Positions 44,816 through 54,057 of a DNA stretch of 64,000 bases are shown piece after piece (position 1 is the first letter of the stretch; each line of letters begins with the position of its first letter). The stretch is from contig JARLHI010000003.1 in the NCBI GenBank assembly GCA_031292355.1, forward strand, positions 1 through 64,000, read 5' to 3'. Position numbers and translations under genes: made by a program. The stretch comes from Candidatus Obscuribacterales bacterium. Its GTDB lineage: Bacteria; Cyanobacteriota; Vampirovibrionia; Obscuribacterales; Obscuribacteraceae. A model generated the notes under the pieces. The model had not been told where the DNA came from. It ran no database searches and saw nothing but the letters and a program-made list of their open reading frames with translations.

Positions 44816-46222
44816 TTGAAGACCTCCAAGATAGCCATCAGAATCAGCCAGGCTCTCCTCTTAGTTGTGGGCGTGTGCTGGGTTGTTTTTTCATGCGGCA
44901 CGCACCTTGATTCGGCGCAATTTCCTGGCTTTCTTATTGCTATGGGAATCAGCTGGTGGTTGACGCCAGAGATTCGCTCACGAGCGATGAAACTTGGTCT
45001 TGTCGATAAACCAGGCGAAGACCGACGTATCCATAAAGATCCGGTTCCGCGGCTGGGTGGGGTGGCCATTTATATTGGCGTGATGCTCACCATGGGTATC
45101 TTGATTGCATTGACAGGGCGGTTTCCCAAAGACGCTCGTGGATATGAGGGAGGACTTGCTGGTATTGCAGTTGGTGGCACTCTGATTTTCGTACTTGGGT
45201 TGCTCGATGACCTGGAGTCGATTCCAGCCAAGGTCAAACTATTGGTGCAGATTCTTGCTGCAAGCGCTGCCTACTCGCTGGGTGTGCGCATTAAGACACT
45301 GCCTATTCCATGGGGATGGGATAGTATCAATCTTGGCTTGTTCCAGATTCCTCTGGATAATCACGCTCTCAGTCTTGGCTGGCTTAGTTTGCCTTTGACT
45401 GTTTTCTGGCTGGTTGGTATCGCTAATGCTGTCAACCTTATTGATGGCATGGACGGGCTGGCTGCAGGCGTTTCGGCGATATCCGCTATTACTGTTTGGT
45501 CGGTGTCAGTGGGCGCACTCGATAGACCATATGCTGGATTGCTGGCTGCAATTCTTGCTGGTGCCTTACTCGGGTTTTTGCGCTGGAATTTCAATCCTGC
45601 TCGTATTTTTCTAGGCGATTCTGGTGCCTATCTCGTTGGCTTCGTTCTTGCTGCCATCTCTATTATGGGAGTGATCAAGGGAGCCACTGTTGCTACAGTT
45701 GTGGCGCCAACATTTGTTCTCGTTGTGTTGATTATGTTCTTTCCTATTCTCGACACCTCCTGGGCGATTGTCAGACGGCTGGCTAAAGGCAAATCAATTT
45801 TTGAACCAGATGCTGGTCACATTCACCACAGACTTTTGCAAACTGGCATGTCGCAAAAGAAAGTCGCCTATCTGATTTATTTTGTCAGCGCCTGCTTTGG
45901 CCTGTTGGCCGCAGCTTGTGTGCATCAGGAAAAATACTTTTTGATGCTTGCTTCAGTAGTGCTGGTTATGGCTTTGTTCTTCGCCGAAGTTCTCAATCGG
46001 CATAAACAAAGTCGCTATCAGAAAAAGAAACAGGCGATGGCAGCTGAATCATCTGGCGACAAGGTCAAGCCAGTGGCTCCTGAGTCGATCACTCGAAGTG
46101 ATCCAGCTGCCCTTGAAACTGGCCATGATACCCCTGAAAAGAGACCTCAGATTCAAACCAGTGCCTCAGACATTTCGAGCTCTAAAATTATCAGCACTCC
46201 CGAGCGCGAGAAAATTGAGTAA
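44816..46222 (+). CDS. WecA/MraY-family undecaprenyl-phosphate sugar-1-phosphate transferase
   Basis: 468 residues, about eleven membrane helices. Family motifs GLVDKPGEDRRIHKDPVPRLGG, LGLLDDLESIPAKVKLLVQ (the catalytic Asp pair), NAVNLIDGMDGLAAG, FLGDSGAYLVGF and AGHIHHRLL; the His-rich loop is of the WecA/TagO type, not MraY. It transfers a GlcNAc-1-phosphate-like sugar to undecaprenyl phosphate and primes polysaccharide synthesis (O-antigen, teichoic acid or capsule). The C-terminal ~110 residues are a disordered polar tail. TTG start with AGGAACA upstream. Confidence 0.9.
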   Translation: MKTSKIAIRISQALLLVVGVCWVVFSCGTHLDSAQFPGFLIAMGISWWLTPEIRSRAMKLGLVDKPGEDRRIHKDPVPRLGGVAIYIGVMLTMGILIALTGRFPKDARGYEGGLAGIAVGGTLIFVLGLLDDLESIPAKVKLLVQILAASAAYSLGVRIKTLPIPWGWDSINLGLFQIPLDNHALSLGWLSLPLTVFWLVGIANAVNLIDGMDGLAAGVSAISAITVWSVSVGALDRPYAGLLAAILAGALLGFLRWNFNPARIFLGDSGAYLVGFVLAAISIMGVIKGATVATVVAPTFVLVVLIMFFPILDTSWAIVRRLAKGKSIFEPDAGHIHHRLLQTGMSQKKVAYLIYFVSACFGLLAAACVHQEKYFLMLASVVLVMALFFAEVLNRHKQSRYQKKKQAMAAESSGDKVKPVAPESITRSDPAALETGHDTPEKRPQIQTSASDISSSKIISTPEREKIE

Positions 46223-46378
46223 ACGCGCTAGATATGCATTACACACTCTTTAGATATAAAGTATATATGCATTTTTGAATAAGTATATCTTTTAAATATA
46301 TAAGTGATATTGATTCGAATCCTTTTTGTGTCTGTTTTTAGCCTTTTGAATCGTCCAGCCCAGTTTTCAGGAAATTAA

Positions 46379-46867
46379 GTGGTGGCAAAGAAAGAAGAAA
46401 AGAACTACTGGTTAATGAAGTCGGAGCCCGACGTTTTTTCCATCGAAGATCTGGAGAAAGTTCCGGCTCAAACCACCCACTGGGATGGTGTCAGAAATTA
46501 TCAAGCGCGTAATTTTATGCGCGACACCATGAAGGTCGGCGATCAATTATTTTTCTACCACAGCAACGCTGCTCCTTCAGGAATCGCCGGAATTGCCGAA
46601 ATTGTCAAAGCAGGCTATCCAGATTTCACAGCCTTTGACAAAAATGACGTTCACTTCGATCCCAAAAGTGACAAAGCCAACCCCACCTGGTATATGGTGG
46701 ACGTCAAATTTGTCGAGTCTTTTGCAAGAGTCTTGTCTCTGGAAGATTTGCGCGGCATCGCTGCCTTGCAGAATATGGTTCTGCTGCAAAAGGGTAGCAG
46801 ACTGTCGGTACAGCCTGTGACCTCGTCCGAATGGCAAGCTGTGGTTGCATTGGCGCGCAAACTCTAA
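46379..46867 (+). CDS. EVE domain (PUA-like) protein
   Basis: 162 residues, a single EVE domain: YWLMKSEPDVFSIEDLE, THWDGVRNYQARNFMRDTMKVGDQLFFYHSN, and VDVKFVESF. EVE proteins bind modified bases; relatives are the thymocyte nuclear protein 1 family. The start is a GTG-GTG pair with CAGGAAA upstream. The preceding gap (46223-46378) is very AT-rich, with ATATGCAT at both ends of a ~40-nt stretch, probably promoter-active. The acyl-CoA ligase gene begins 29 nt after it. Confidence 0.88.
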   Translation: MVAKKEEKNYWLMKSEPDVFSIEDLEKVPAQTTHWDGVRNYQARNFMRDTMKVGDQLFFYHSNAAPSGIAGIAEIVKAGYPDFTAFDKNDVHFDPKSDKANPTWYMVDVKFVESFARVLSLEDLRGIAALQNMVLLQKGSRLSVQPVTSSEWQAVVALARKL

Positions 46868-46896
46868 AAACGGTTTAAAACTATGCGGAGGCTCTC

Positions 46897-49269
46897 ATGA
46901 TTTTCAAAAGCCCTCATTCGGATGTCGATATTCCAGAGATCCCTCTGCATCAGTTGGTGCTAACAAATTGTTCGAGACTCGGTGACAAAGCGGCTTTCAT
47001 TGACGCTCCTTCAGGGCGCACAGTCACTTACAAGCAGATGGCTATCTACGTCGATCGAATGGCCGCTTATCTAGCAAGCACCGGTTTTGCCAAACATGAT
47101 GTCCTTGCACTCTACTCGCCAAACGTCCCCGAATATCCGGCCGTTTTTCTGGGCACATCAGCTGCCGGCGGCACCATCACGACCGTTAATCCGCTTTCTT
47201 CTGCTGAAGACCTTGCTCATCAGCTCAAAGCAACTGGCGCAAAAAAAATAGTGACGATTCCACATTTTATGGAAAAGGCTGCAGAAGCGGCTAAAAATGC
47301 GCCGACAGTAAACGAAATCATTGTCATCGGTGAAGCGGCAGGCGCAACTTCTTTGAAAAAGGTTCTGCAAACTGATGCAAAGTCCCCGGTCATTGAATTT
47401 GATGTTCGTCAAGATGTAGTGGCACTGCCTTTTTCCAGTGGTACCACAGGTTTGCCCAAAGGAGTAATGCTTACTCACTACAATCTAGTCGCTAATATTT
47501 TGCAATCGGTGGCCATTAAAACTAGCGATGAGGTTGACGTTGTCTGCAGCGTTTTACCTTTCTTTCATATCTATGGCATGACGATTCTTGTCAATACGAC
47601 AATGGTTGTAGGCGCTACTACTGTTACCCTGTCTCAATTTGACGCAGAAGCGTATTTGAAAGCGATGCAGGACTACAAAGCGACCGAAACTTATGTGGCA
47701 CCGCCTCTGGTGCTCATGCTTGCTAAGCACCCGCTTGTGGATAAGTTTGACCTTAGGTCTCTGCAGCTGGTTTATTCTGGCGCGGCCCCACTGGATGCTG
47801 CCCTTGCACAAGCTTGTGAGGACCGCCTTAATTGCGTCGTCACGCAGGGTTACGGCATGACTGAGGCCAGTCCAGGTACTCACTCAGGCTATAGGAACGC
47901 GGAGAAAAATAAAGCCGGCTCTGTCGGTCAATTATTGCCAAATACAGTCTGCCGCATCGTTGATGTGGCTACGAAAAATGATTTAAAGAGTATGCAAGAT
48001 GGCGAGATCTTTATTAAAGGTCCGCAGATCATGAAAGGCTATCTCAATAGTCTCGAGCAGACCAGACAAATGCTCGACGACGAAGGGTGGCTACACACTG
48101 GCGATATTGGCCGCTTCGACGAAAATGGTTTTTGTTATGTCGTCGATCGAGTCAAAGAGCTTATTAAATATAAGGGCTTTCAGGTCGCGCCAGCTGAATT
48201 GGAAGGCTTGCTACTTACTCATCCAGCCGTTTCTGATGCAGCCGTAGTACCGGCAGCTGATGCCGAAGCTGGCGAAATTCCCATGGCTTTCGTTGTTAAA
48301 AAGTCCGAGATTGCAGCAAACGAGCTGATGGATTTTATCGCCTCTAAAGTCACTTCCTACAAACGTATTCGCGCTATCGAATTTGTTGATGCAATCCCCA
48401 AATCGGCATCTGGGAAAATTCTTCGAAGAGTTTTGGTCGACAATTTACGTCTTAATCAATCGCTCAAATCGGCGGGTATAGAGCGCATTGAAGACCGTAT
48501 CACGATTGAGCGCAAAGGCAAGATTATGCTTATCGGTCTTGATCGCCCGCACAAACTCAATGCTTTTGACCCAGCAATGTTCATCGGACTCGCCAAGGCG
48601 CTAACCGCCGCCGACGAAGACAAAGAAATTAATTGCTCTGTTTTGTTCGCGCATGGCGATTCATTCACAGCTGGCATCGACCTTGCGGCTTCAATGCCAA
48701 TGTTTGCCACAGGCGAGGCTTTTTTGCCTGAAGGTTGTGTTGACCCGTGGGGCGTGACTGGCGGTCGCGATCGTGTCAAACCTTTGGTAATGGCTGTTCA
48801 TGGACGTTGTTACACTTTGGCTATCGAGCTTGCACTCGCAACTGATTGTGTGATTGCTGCTGACGATACCAAATTCTGCCAGCTGGAAGTCTCGCGCGGC
48901 ATCATGCCGTTTGGCGGAGCAACATTGCGTTTACCTCTATATGCTGGCTGGGGCAATGCTATGCGTTATCTGCTGACTGGTGATGAATTCGACGCGCATG
49001 AGGCTTATCGTCTAAATATTGTCCAAGAAGTTGTACCGCTTGGCAAACAGTTAGAACGGGCCATTGCTATCGCTGAACGAATTGCCGCTCAAGCACCACT
49101 TGCGGTGCAGGCAACTATCGCTTCAGCTCGTCAGCTCGAGCGCGAAGGATTCACTACTGCAGCAAAAGATATGGGGCCGACTGTGCGCAAGCTGCTCAAA
49201 TCTCAAGATTGTGCTGAAGGTGTGCGCTCGTTTTTAGAAAAAAGAGCACCAAAATTCGAGGGTAAATAA
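46897..49269 (+). CDS. Acyl/aryl-CoA ligase fused to an enoyl-CoA hydratase (crotonase) domain
   Basis: 790 residues. Residues 1-~525: ANL-superfamily ligase, with FSSGTTGLPKGVMLTH, YGMTEASPG, WLHTGDIGRFDENGF and the C-terminal Lys motif PKSASGKILRR; the nearest look is 4-coumarate-CoA ligase. Residues ~530-790: crotonase, with LDRPHKLNAFD, TAGIDLAA oxyanion loop, and the two catalytic Glu positions retained (in AIELAL and CQLEVSRG), though the usual Gly-Gly-Gly is Thr-Leu-Ala. One polypeptide thus activates an acid and hydrates the enoyl-CoA. The substrate could be a phenylpropenoid or unsaturated fatty acid. GGAGG ribosome site. Confidence 0.9.
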   Translation: MIFKSPHSDVDIPEIPLHQLVLTNCSRLGDKAAFIDAPSGRTVTYKQMAIYVDRMAAYLASTGFAKHDVLALYSPNVPEYPAVFLGTSAAGGTITTVNPLSSAEDLAHQLKATGAKKIVTIPHFMEKAAEAAKNAPTVNEIIVIGEAAGATSLKKVLQTDAKSPVIEFDVRQDVVALPFSSGTTGLPKGVMLTHYNLVANILQSVAIKTSDEVDVVCSVLPFFHIYGMTILVNTTMVVGATTVTLSQFDAEAYLKAMQDYKATETYVAPPLVLMLAKHPLVDKFDLRSLQLVYSGAAPLDAALAQACEDRLNCVVTQGYGMTEASPGTHSGYRNAEKNKAGSVGQLLPNTVCRIVDVATKNDLKSMQDGEIFIKGPQIMKGYLNSLEQTRQMLDDEGWLHTGDIGRFDENGFCYVVDRVKELIKYKGFQVAPAELEGLLLTHPAVSDAAVVPAADAEAGEIPMAFVVKKSEIAANELMDFIASKVTSYKRIRAIEFVDAIPKSASGKILRRVLVDNLRLNQSLKSAGIERIEDRITIERKGKIMLIGLDRPHKLNAFDPAMFIGLAKALTAADEDKEINCSVLFAHGDSFTAGIDLAASMPMFATGEAFLPEGCVDPWGVTGGRDRVKPLVMAVHGRCYTLAIELALATDCVIAADDTKFCQLEVSRGIMPFGGATLRLPLYAGWGNAMRYLLTGDEFDAHEAYRLNIVQEVVPLGKQLERAIAIAERIAAQAPLAVQATIASARQLEREGFTTAAKDMGPTVRKLLKSQDCAEGVRSFLEKRAPKFEGK

Positions 49270-49270
49270 A

Positions 49271-49774
49271 TTGAGAATCTCCGCTTTCTCGGTTCGTAAT
49301 GCCGCTTTGCTGGCGATCATAAGCATTGGTATTGGCGGCAGTCTGAGTTTTCCGCAAAATGCTGTGCAGGCGCGCAAGGCTGAGCATTCCGGAAGCCAAT
49401 TCGAGCGGGCTCGCACGGAGATTGAAAAAGCTCTGAACGCTCAGGCGAAGGCCTGGAACGATGGTGATTTGTCCGCTTTTATGAACACCTATTCCAGACG
49501 TGGCGATACTTCCTATGTCTCGAAAGACGCTCAAGTTTACGGTTTCGATGCCATCGAAGCGCGCTACAAGAAACGCTACGGCGACAATCGCGAATCTATG
49601 GGAATGCTCACGTTTTCTGACTTGAAATACGTGGATGTTTCACCGACATCAGCAATCTGCATTGGTCAATGGCAGGTCGAGAAAACCGACCATTCGAAAT
49701 TAAGTGGCATTTTTAGTCTCGTCTTTATTAAAGACGAAAATGGCTGGAAGATTTTGCACGACCATACGTCGTAG
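49271..49774 (+). CDS. Secreted SnoaL/DUF4440-like protein
   Basis: 167 residues with a signal peptide (cleavage near VQA-RK). The mature part has the NTF2-like pattern of DUF4440: IEKALNAQAKAWNDGDLSAFMNTYSRRGDTSYVS, VYGFDAIEARYKKRY, ICIGQWQVE and WKILHDHTS. Binding or enzymatic role unknown. TTG start 1 nt after the ligase stop, so co-transcribed. Confidence 0.75.
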   Translation: MRISAFSVRNAALLAIISIGIGGSLSFPQNAVQARKAEHSGSQFERARTEIEKALNAQAKAWNDGDLSAFMNTYSRRGDTSYVSKDAQVYGFDAIEARYKKRYGDNRESMGMLTFSDLKYVDVSPTSAICIGQWQVEKTDHSKLSGIFSLVFIKDENGWKILHDHTS

Positions 49775-49804
49775 TTAGGTCAGCAATTATTCCTTCAATG
49801 GATC

Positions 49805-50224
49805 TCAAAAGCCCTGCGGCTTCTGGGGCATTGATGGAGGCGGAGGATTCTGCCCGGGCGTTTCGGTTACTGGAAGTCCTGCAGCCTTTTGCTGTTGCTG
49901 CAGTTCGGACTGTTTAATCATTTCCTGTACTTGCCGTTTACGCTCTTCTGCTTCCTGTGCGCGTTCAGCAGCTTCTCGAGCTTCCTTTTCGGCAGTCAGT
50001 TTGTCCATGAATTCTTCGGTTTTTTTCTGCATGGCCAGACCTTCGATGTTAGCCGCCGCTTTCTTTTTATCCATCGCGATGCCTTCCCAGTGCCTTCGCT
50101 CATGATCTTTTTTAGCGCGTTCTCTTTCTTTTTGTTCGATTTTTCTGCGTTCTTCGCGTTCTAGAGCTGTTCTGGCATTAGCTTCGGCTTCTCTTTTAAG
50201 CCGTGTCTTCTCGTAATCGGGCAT
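49805..50224 (-). CDS. Charged coiled-coil protein, unknown
   Basis: 139 residues from the ATG at 50224, preceded by GGAGGA. Almost all helix, rich in Lys, Glu, Arg and Ala (REAEANARTALEREERRKI, AEKEAREAAERAQEAEERKR), with a Pro/Gln C-terminal tail. Low complexity makes homology unreliable; it may be a cytoplasmic structural or adaptor protein. Converges on the SnoaL-like gene. Confidence 0.65.
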   Translation of the reverse strand: MPDYEKTRLKREAEANARTALEREERRKIEQKERERAKKDHERRHWEGIAMDKKKAAANIEGLAMQKKTEEFMDKLTAEKEAREAAERAQEAEERKRQVQEMIKQSELQQQQKAAGLPVTETPGQNPPPPSMPQKPQGF

Positions 50225-50335
50225 GAGTCCTCCAATGGCGCTGACCAGCTTCATCTATATGAATGCCACGAACCGAAGTCAATATCTCTTTGACTCTGAT
50301 TGATTTAATCCCTGGAGTGATCTTTTTACTTACGA

Positions 50336-51817
50336 TCAAATGGCATAGTCGTCACCGCCGATGCCTTTAGGTGCTCGTCTGGCTACGCCTGTTGCTTGAG
50401 CTGCTTTAATAACTGCAGGCGCCACGGTTTCAACCACACGCGGATTGAATACGCCTGGAATGATGTAATCTTCGCTCAATTCAGCATCTGAAACCACTGA
50501 GGCAATAGCATAAGCTGCTGCCAACTTCATTTCTTCATTGATGTCGGACGCCTGGCAATCGAGAGCGCCTCGGAAGATCCCGGGAAAGCAAAGAACATTA
50601 TTGATTTGATTAGGATAATCCGAACGTCCTGTTGCCATAACGCGTACATAAGGTGCAGCATCTTCCGGCATTACTTCAGGAGTTGGGTTGGCCATTGCAA
50701 ATACAATTGGGTCGCGAGCCATTTTAGAAAGAAAATGCGCTTCAATGGTGCCAGGACCAGAAAGTCCCATATATAAATCCGCTCCCTCGAGCGCTTCTTG
50801 CAAGCTGCCTTTGATGCCATGTGGATTGGTGTTGTCGGCAAACCAGTCCTTCATGAAATTCATGTTTTCTTTGCGCCCTTTGTAGATAGCGCCAGCGCGG
50901 TCGAAGCCAACTATGTTGACCACGCCTGCGTGCATCAAGATTTTTGAACAGGCAACGCCGGCAGCGCCTACACCACTGACAATAACTTTGAGATCTTTCA
51001 TTTCTTTTTTGACGATTTTTAAAGCATTAATCAAAGCAGCCAGAACAACTACAGCTGTGCCATGCTGATCGTCATGGAAAACCGGGATATCCAGCTCTTT
51101 CTTCAAGCGTTCTTCAATTTCGAAACAACGTGGTGCGGAAATATCTTCGAGATTTATGCCACCAAATACAGGGGCAATTAATTTAACGGCCTTGATAATT
51201 TCTTCTGTGTCTTTTGTATCCAGACAAATCGGAAATGCATCCAGTTTGCCAAATTCTTTGAAGAGCATTGCTTTGCCTTCCATTACCGGCAGAGCAGCTT
51301 CCGGCCCAATATCTCCCAGACCAAGAACGGCCGTTCCATCTGTCACTACAGCAATGGTATTGCGCTTAATCGTGAGGTTATAGACCTTCTCTTTATCAGC
51401 ATGAATAGCCATACAAACGCGTGCCACGCCAGGCGTGTAGGCCATAGAAAGGTCATCTCGATTAGTTAAGGGCACCTTGCTGGTCACATGAATTTTGCCG
51501 CCCAAATGCATCAGAAACGTACGATCAGAAACGTTGATGATTTCGATGTCACTCATTTCTCTTAGTGTGTTGACGATTTCTTCGCCGTGACGTTCACCTG
51601 CCACATTGATTGTGATATCGCGAATGACGTGCTCTTTTTCAAAGCCAACAATGTCGATAGCACCGATGTCTCCGCCATTTTCGCCAATTTTTGAAGTGAC
51701 TTTACCAAGCATGCCAGCCGTGTTCTTGATTTTCATCCTCAGCGTAATGCTATAGCTAGCACTTGTTCTAAGAGCCTTCGGGGGAGTTTTTGTCTCATCG
51801 GTTTTGATTGTGTTCAT
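50336..51817 (-). CDS. NAD(P)-dependent malic enzyme with N-terminal ACT domain
   Basis: 493 residues. An ACT domain (about 22-100, ITLRMKIKNTAGMLGKVTSKIGENGGDIG) precedes the malic enzyme body: AYTPGVARVC, DIGPEAALPVMEGKAML, metal-binding FHDDQHGTAVV, Rossmann loop SGVGAAGVACSKI, and the Asn-Asn in QINNVLCFPG. Oxidatively decarboxylates malate to pyruvate with NAD(P). The ACT domain suggests allosteric control by an amino acid or small metabolite. Full length with no added phosphotransacetylase domain. Confidence 0.93.
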   Translation of the reverse strand: MNTIKTDETKTPPKALRTSASYSITLRMKIKNTAGMLGKVTSKIGENGGDIGAIDIVGFEKEHVIRDITINVAGERHGEEIVNTLREMSDIEIINVSDRTFLMHLGGKIHVTSKVPLTNRDDLSMAYTPGVARVCMAIHADKEKVYNLTIKRNTIAVVTDGTAVLGLGDIGPEAALPVMEGKAMLFKEFGKLDAFPICLDTKDTEEIIKAVKLIAPVFGGINLEDISAPRCFEIEERLKKELDIPVFHDDQHGTAVVVLAALINALKIVKKEMKDLKVIVSGVGAAGVACSKILMHAGVVNIVGFDRAGAIYKGRKENMNFMKDWFADNTNPHGIKGSLQEALEGADLYMGLSGPGTIEAHFLSKMARDPIVFAMANPTPEVMPEDAAPYVRVMATGRSDYPNQINNVLCFPGIFRGALDCQASDINEEMKLAAAYAIASVVSDAELSEDYIIPGVFNPRVVETVAPAVIKAAQATGVARRAPKGIGGDDYAI

Positions 51818-52037
51818 TTTTTACTCTGTAATAGTTTTTTTTTGAATCTGACGGAACAGACAGACATGGGCGAAGCCAGTACATAAATGTATTTTGCTTG
51901 TGGCAGTTTATGCTAAGCTGAACCCTTGCTAAATGTAGCGCGTTGGGCTGAAAGTGTAAGCAGAATTTGCTGCGACAAATACATTTTTAATTCACTTGGC
52001 TAGTCTGATTATTTCTGTTGCTGTCTAGGAGACGACG

Positions 52038-52835
52038 ATGACTTCAAAAGATCGCGAAATTGTAGGGAATTACGAAGTGTCTGACCAAGGCATCATGACC
52101 CGTCGAGAAGTGTTGATGATGGGCGCCATGGCCGCTGGCGGGTTGCTATCGGCAGCGCCAGCTATGGCCGCTGCACCTGGTGTAGCTGCTGCTGCTGCCA
52201 CTGGACAGGCTGCCAGTGCCATCTATGTGGCTAAAGACTTCTCGAATTTGACCAAGGGTATGGATGGTTTTTCGGCCAGTCAAATTGAACAGCATCTCAA
52301 GCTGTACAAAGGATATATCGGTAAATCGAACGAGATTTACGACAAGCTCAAGGAAGTTGATCTTGCTACAGCGAACGCAACTTATTCGCCATTGCGTGAA
52401 CTATTGATGGAAGAAAGTTTTGCCATGAATGGCGCAATCTATCATGAGTTTTATTTTGGTAATCTTGGCGGTAAGGGTGGCGAACCGACTGGCGATCTAA
52501 AGAATGCTCTGGAAGATCGTTGGGGCTCTACCGGCAAATTCATGGATTATTTAAAAGCTGCTGGCAAGTCGATGCGCGGTTGGGTCGTAATTGGCTACAA
52601 CACTCGTGGTTCGCATCTGAGCGCTTTTGGTCTTGACAGTCATAATATGTGGGCGCCGGCCAATGTAGTACCAATACTGGTGCTTGATGTCTATGAGCAT
52701 GCCTACATGGTCGATTACGGTATTGAAAGACCAAAATATCTCGATGCCTTCGTCAAGAACCTCGATTGGGATGTCGTGGCCAAGAGATTTGATGCCACCA
52801 AACATCATCCATCAGGCGCTGCCTCAACAACCTAA
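52038..52835 (+). CDS. Fe/Mn superoxide dismutase with Tat-type signal
   Basis: 265 residues. Signal of twin-arginine type, MTRREVLMMGAMAAGGLLS, then Ala-rich cleavage near AMAAAPG. Catalytic domain ~75-265: metal ligands His in EQHLKLYKGYI, His in AIYHEFYFGNL, and Asp/His in VLVLDVYEHAYMVDYG, the last matching the DxWEHAYYID signature. Converts superoxide to H2O2 and O2; expected in the periplasm after Tat export. Most Fe/Mn SODs are cytoplasmic, so the signal is notable. AGGAGACG ribosome site; terminator follows. Confidence 0.9.
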   Translation: MTSKDREIVGNYEVSDQGIMTRREVLMMGAMAAGGLLSAAPAMAAAPGVAAAAATGQAASAIYVAKDFSNLTKGMDGFSASQIEQHLKLYKGYIGKSNEIYDKLKEVDLATANATYSPLRELLMEESFAMNGAIYHEFYFGNLGGKGGEPTGDLKNALEDRWGSTGKFMDYLKAAGKSMRGWVVIGYNTRGSHLSAFGLDSHNMWAPANVVPILVLDVYEHAYMVDYGIERPKYLDAFVKNLDWDVVAKRFDATKHHPSGAASTT

Positions 52836-52862
52836 AAACTGACGGCTCAATTGAAAATAATG

Positions 52863-52890
52863 AAAAAGGACGGGCACTGCTCGTCCTTTT
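52863..52890 (+). terminator. Intrinsic terminator after SOD
   Basis: AAAAAGGACG ... CGTCCTTTT, extended by GGGCA/TGCTC pairs, with T4. Separates the SOD gene from the thioesterase gene. Confidence 0.8.
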
Positions 52891-52900
52891 CTCGATTTAC

Positions 52901-52924
52901 AGTTAAACCGTTAACGGTTTAACT
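52901..52924. promoter_or_regulatory. 24-bp perfect palindrome before the thioesterase gene
   Basis: Perfect palindrome centred on GTTAAC, with core TTAAACCGTTAACGGTTTAA, ending 4 nt before the AGGAGGA ribosome site. It is too AT-rich and lacks a T run for a terminator, so an operator or RNA switch is more likely. Confidence 0.7.
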
Positions 52925-52942
52925 TACTAGGAGGAAGACAAA

Positions 52943-53326
52943 TTGACTGGTTACGTACAACATAAACGCGACCCGGCTATTCGTGTGGTTTTATTGCCCC
53001 GCGATACTAACAGCCGAGGGACGATTTTCGGCGGCATAATTCTCAGTTATATAGATCTTGCAGGCTCAGTGGAAGTTGGCAAGGTGACCCGGCAGCGTTA
53101 TGTCACTGTGGCTATGAAAGAGGTAGTTTTCAAGGCTCCCGTGCATGTGGGCGAAGTCGTCTCTTTCTATTCATCGATTCTCAAAATCGGGCGCACTTCA
53201 GTATCGGTGCATGTGGATGTGGAGACAGATCGCAATGGTGCGATTTGCTATGTGACAGCCGCTGATTTGACTTTCGTGTGTGTTGATGACAACGGTCAAC
53301 CAACTCCTGTGATTCATGACGTATGA
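52943..53326 (+). CDS. Hotdog-fold acyl-CoA thioesterase (YciA-like)
   Basis: 127 residues. Motifs RDTNSRGTIFGGIILSYIDLAGSVEVGKVT and VTVAMKEVVFKAPVHVGEVVSF identify the YciA/BACH group; the Asp in NSRGTIFGG / DLAG region is near the catalytic position. Hydrolyses acyl-CoA. TTG start with AGGAGGAAG upstream. A 24-bp palindrome covers the leader. Confidence 0.88.
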   Translation: MTGYVQHKRDPAIRVVLLPRDTNSRGTIFGGIILSYIDLAGSVEVGKVTRQRYVTVAMKEVVFKAPVHVGEVVSFYSSILKIGRTSVSVHVDVETDRNGAICYVTAADLTFVCVDDNGQPTPVIHDV

Positions 53327-53414
53327 GCATCGCTCATCGAGAATGTGGAGAATGGGTTCAAAAACGATATGATTAGGCGGTTGGAGAACTGACTGCCAGT
53401 AGTGGTTTAAAACA

Positions 53415-53987
53415 ATGGATGAACATAATGTAGAAAGAGTTCGGCTCTACTTAGGAACGGGCAATGGTAAATCCACCGCCACTTTCGGCGTCATCTTGCG
53501 CGCCCTCAGTCGCTCTAAGAATGCCAGTCTCACTTTCTTTGACAAACTGGAAGAAAACTCCAGCGAAGGCAAAGCTTTAAGAGCCCTTGCAACCCATGCA
53601 GAGCCCGGTTTTGGAAAACTAATTGTTCAATATACTGGTGTCAATCGCATAGGCAGCGGTCCTAAAGGTTCGTTTCGCCTGTATAGCTCGCCCAATGGCA
53701 TCTTGCCTGAAGATAAAGAAGCAGCGCGTCAGGGGCTGACTTTCTTGAAACAAGCTTTAGAGCGCGGCGATGATGTGGTTATCGGCGACGAAGTTCTGGA
53801 TGTCGCTCGCGTTGGATTGATTGAATGGGATGAACTCAAGCGCGTCGTCGAGATGCGTCGTGACCCCACATTGCTTATCTTCACCGGACGCAGAGCCCCT
53901 GATTGGCTGATGGATGCTGCTACGACTATATCTATGACGACGCAGCTCAAGCATCATGGTCGCGCCATTGAAGGGATAGATTGCTAG
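53415..53987 (+). CDS. CobO/BtuR-like cobalamin adenosyltransferase (divergent)
   Basis: 190 residues. P-loop LGTGNGKSTATFGVILRALSR at the N-terminus, a Walker-B-like DDVVIGDEVLDVARVGLIEWDEL, TGRRAPDWLMDAATTIS and LKHHGRAIEGIDC, matching the CobA/CobO/BtuR family in order. Expected to adenosylate corrinoids with ATP. The P-loop Lys-Ser is GKST rather than GKTT, and no other cobalamin gene is present; a different ATPase role is possible. Ends at the terminator at 54001. Confidence 0.75.
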   Translation: MDEHNVERVRLYLGTGNGKSTATFGVILRALSRSKNASLTFFDKLEENSSEGKALRALATHAEPGFGKLIVQYTGVNRIGSGPKGSFRLYSSPNGILPEDKEAARQGLTFLKQALERGDDVVIGDEVLDVARVGLIEWDELKRVVEMRRDPTLLIFTGRRAPDWLMDAATTISMTTQLKHHGRAIEGIDC

Positions 53988-54000
53988 CCAAGGCTAAACA

Positions 54001-54029
54001 AAAAATGCAGCCGACTGGCTGCATTTTTT
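54001..54029. terminator. Strong bidirectional terminator
   Basis: A5 TGCAGCC, loop GACT, GGCTGCA T6 (54001-54029), between the convergent CobO-like and S41 protease genes. Confidence 0.9.
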
Positions 54030-54057
54030 AGGTCTTCGTTTGTTGCTTTAGTCTGCT

